Assembly: GCA_034434895.1 (NCBI GenBank)
Contig: DAOTYI010000113.1
Coordinates: 1 to 7,949, forward strand
DNA from: DAOTXL01 sp034434895
GTDB taxonomy: Bacteria; Chloroflexota; Anaerolineae; JAAYZQ01
Direction: 5' to 3'
Length of the DNA: 7,949 nt
Below are positions 7,026 to 7,949 of the stretch, in pieces. Made by a program: the position numbers and the translations under genes. Every line of letters begins with the position of its first letter. Position 1 is the stretch's first letter. The notes under the pieces were generated by a model. That model had not been told where the DNA came from. It saw only the letters and a list, made by a program, of their open reading frames with translations, and made no database searches.

Positions 7026-7721
7026 TTAGAACCCACCCAGGCCGGGGAAGCCCATCATTCCACCCCGATGGCCTCCGAAGCCTCGACCTCCATCTGGCCA
7101 GGTGTTGTCCAGTTGGTCGGTCACCCGCTGCTCGATCTGCTGCAACCGATAGTCGGCCTGTTTTTGGGTGATGCGGCCATCGGCCACCGCCTTGTCCAGG
7201 GTTTCCTTGATCTGGGCCAGATAGGCGTCCACGATGGTCTGGGTATCCACCCCCTTCTCCTTCGCCACATCGGCGATGCTCTTGCCCTGCTGGAGTTCGG
7301 TAAGCAGTTCGGTCAGCTTCATGTCCAGCTTATCGGCGGCGATGGAGAGCAGGTTGTCACCCATGAAAAAGCCCCTCATTCCCCGGCCAAAGCCAGGACC
7401 CATGCCACGGCCCATCCCCTTCCCCCAGCCGCCGGGGGCCTGGTCCATCCGCCAGCGGAGCAGTTCGGCCTGTTCTTCGGTCAGCCAGCCTTCGGCCACG
7501 GCTTCGTTCACGACCTGCTCCTGGGCCTTGTCTACGGCGGCATCATACTCCTCGACGCTGATGCCCAGGATGTCGGCCAGGGCTGCCTTGAACCGGGCGG
7601 CAAAGTCAAAGGGTTCGGTGGATTGGGTGTCTTCCTGTGCCACAGCCACCGCCCCGACGGCTGCCACGCCCAGGATCGCAACCAGCGCAGCAATCCCCAC
7701 AATCTTCCACACTTTTTTCAT
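7026..7721 (-). CDS. Secreted protein with duplicated helical module and Gly/Met-rich linker
   Basis: The product is 231 residues. It starts MKKVWK, then has a hydrophobic core (7-26) and a likely signal peptidase I site after AVA (about residue 28), so it is exported. The mature part has two related helical modules. The stretch LGISVEEYDAAVDKAQEQV onwards to AVAEGWLTEEQAELL (52-88) matches KGVDTQTIVDAYLAQIKET onwards to AVADGRITQKQADYRL (156-193). They are separated by a Gly/Met/Arg-rich linker (about 97-121, repeated GMG/GRGM) and followed by a Gly-rich tail with HRGGMMGF. The LTEEQ and ITQKQ turns recall the LTxxQ motif of CpxP/Spy periplasmic proteins and the short DUF2680 (YckD-like) family, but I cannot claim homology. 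Function is unknown; binding of a metal or a membrane protein by the Met/Gly stretches is only a guess. I chose the ATG at 7721 because GAGGGAGGG lies about 5 nt upstream and the signal peptide starts there; the longer open frame to 7859 crosses the promoter. Confidence 0.85.
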   Translation of the reverse strand: MKKVWKIVGIAALVAILGVAAVGAVAVAQEDTQSTEPFDFAARFKAALADILGISVEEYDAAVDKAQEQVVNEAVAEGWLTEEQAELLRWRMDQAPGGWGKGMGRGMGPGFGRGMRGFFMGDNLLSIAADKLDMKLTELLTELQQGKSIADVAKEKGVDTQTIVDAYLAQIKETLDKAVADGRITQKQADYRLQQIEQRVTDQLDNTWPDGGRGFGGHRGGMMGFPGLGGF

Positions 7722-7725
7722 ATGA

Positions 7726-7734
7726 CCCTCCCTC
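7726..7734 (-). promoter_or_regulatory. Ribosome binding site fixing the start at 7721
   Basis: GAGGGAGGG on the minus strand lies 4-5 nt before ATG 7721. It decides between this start and the longer open frame that continues to 7859. Confidence 0.75.
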
Positions 7735-7742
7735 AGAAAATT

Positions 7743-7759
7743 TGCGGGCCTGTCCCGCA
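7743..7759 (-). promoter_or_regulatory. Leader hairpin just upstream of the ribosome binding site
   Basis: TGCGGG (7743-7748) and CCCGCA (7754-7759) form a perfect 6-bp stem with a 5-nt loop in the untranslated leader. On the minus strand it is followed by AAATTTTC and then the Shine-Dalgarno tract. It could stabilise the RNA 5' end or tune translation. The T-run is too short for a confident attenuator. Confidence 0.4.
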
Positions 7760-7772
7760 TACTGACAGCCTT

Positions 7773-7792
7773 ATTGTAGCACAAGGTTGTGC
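7773..7792 (-). promoter_or_regulatory. Extended -10 promoter with abutting palindromic operator candidate
   Basis: On the minus strand TGC-TACAAT (7773-7781) is an extended -10 element with five of six matches in the hexamer. The predicted start of transcription is near 7766, giving a leader of about 45 nt for the secreted-protein gene. A perfect inverted repeat GCACAA-CC-TTGTGC (7779-7792) ends exactly where the hexamer begins and fills the -10/-35 spacer. The -35 region is poor, which fits an extended -10 promoter, and a protein bound to the palindrome would block polymerase. The operator role is inferred. Confidence 0.5.
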
Positions 7793-7894
7793 AGAATTTG
7801 TGGAGATCCACTGGAGATTTGGTGCAGATGATTCGGGATGGTTCAAAGTTGGTTGACACTTTTGTGACCGAAGGCCTTCATTGCCCCTCGCCCC

Positions 7895-7949
7895 CCTTTG
7901 TCACCCCTCTCCCTCTGGCCTTGCGGCCAGGGGAGAGGGGTGACAAAGG
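7895..7949. repeat. Long near-perfect palindrome at the right edge
   Basis: Positions 7895-7920 pair with 7925-7949 over 25 base pairs, with one bulged T at 7914 and the loop TTGC (7921-7924). The inner part is CTGGCC/GGCCAG and the outer part is C-rich on the left arm (CACCCCTCTCCC). It may extend past the window edge. It resembles the dispersed REP-like palindromes common between genes in GC-rich bacteria, and it lies upstream of the secreted-protein promoter. There is no T-run within the window, so it is not called a terminator. Confidence 0.8.

Noticed and set aside
7068..7856. Plus-strand open frame opposite the secreted-protein gene
   Set aside because: It runs through the minus-strand promoter and signal peptide region and has no recognisable protein features.
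7722..7859. N-terminal extension of the secreted protein to an upstream start
   Set aside because: It would bury the signal peptide behind 46 polar residues and cover the promoter and leader hairpin; the start at 7721 has a good ribosome binding site.
7853..7881. TTGACA on the plus strand as a promoter
   Set aside because: No acceptable -10 hexamer lies at 16-18 nt and there is no plus-strand gene downstream in the window.

Overview
The window is GC-rich over most of its length and reads as chromosomal DNA of an environmental bacterium, most likely a Chloroflexota (Anaerolineae/Ardenticatenia/Caldilineae-like) genome. That placement is an inference: it rests on the style of the macroglobulin, on a signal-peptide protein with Gly/Met-rich stretches, and on C-rich palindromic spacer repeats, all recalled as typical of such genomes. 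No rRNA, tRNA or marker gene is present to prove it.

All four genes I can support lie on the minus strand, so transcription runs from right to left. From right to left: (1) the right edge holds a long near-perfect palindrome (7895-7949). Next come an extended -10 promoter with an abutting 14-bp palindrome, a short leader with a hairpin, and a 231-residue secreted protein with an internally duplicated helical module (7026-7721). This gene ends in two hairpins, the second a textbook intrinsic terminator (6911-6948). (2) A single gene of nearly 5 kb (1882-6825) encodes a 1647-residue alpha-2-macroglobulin-family protein with an intact thioester motif and a C3-like catalytic histidine. It also has a polytopic membrane domain of about six helices exactly where the bait region of animal macroglobulins sits. 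It is followed by its own terminator (1834-1863). (3) A membrane-anchored alpha/beta-hydrolase with a complete Ser-Asp-His triad follows (750-1724). (4) A roughly 360-bp spacer holds two tandem cloverleaf-like repeats and a strong sigma70-type promoter. It leads into a small Cys-containing putative lipoprotein (72-389), which lies in visibly more AT-rich DNA than its neighbours.

The terminators and spacers suggest four mostly independent transcription units rather than one operon. The common theme is the cell envelope: every product has a signal peptide, lipobox or N-terminal membrane anchor and should act at or outside the cytoplasmic membrane. The macroglobulin is the outstanding item. Its predicted topology (one N-terminal anchor plus six internal helices) keeps both the N-terminal macroglobulin domains and the C-terminal thioester half outside the cell, and the charged loops follow the positive-inside rule throughout. 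It therefore looks like a surface-tethered protease trap or complement-like opsonin whose bait region has been rebuilt around a membrane domain.
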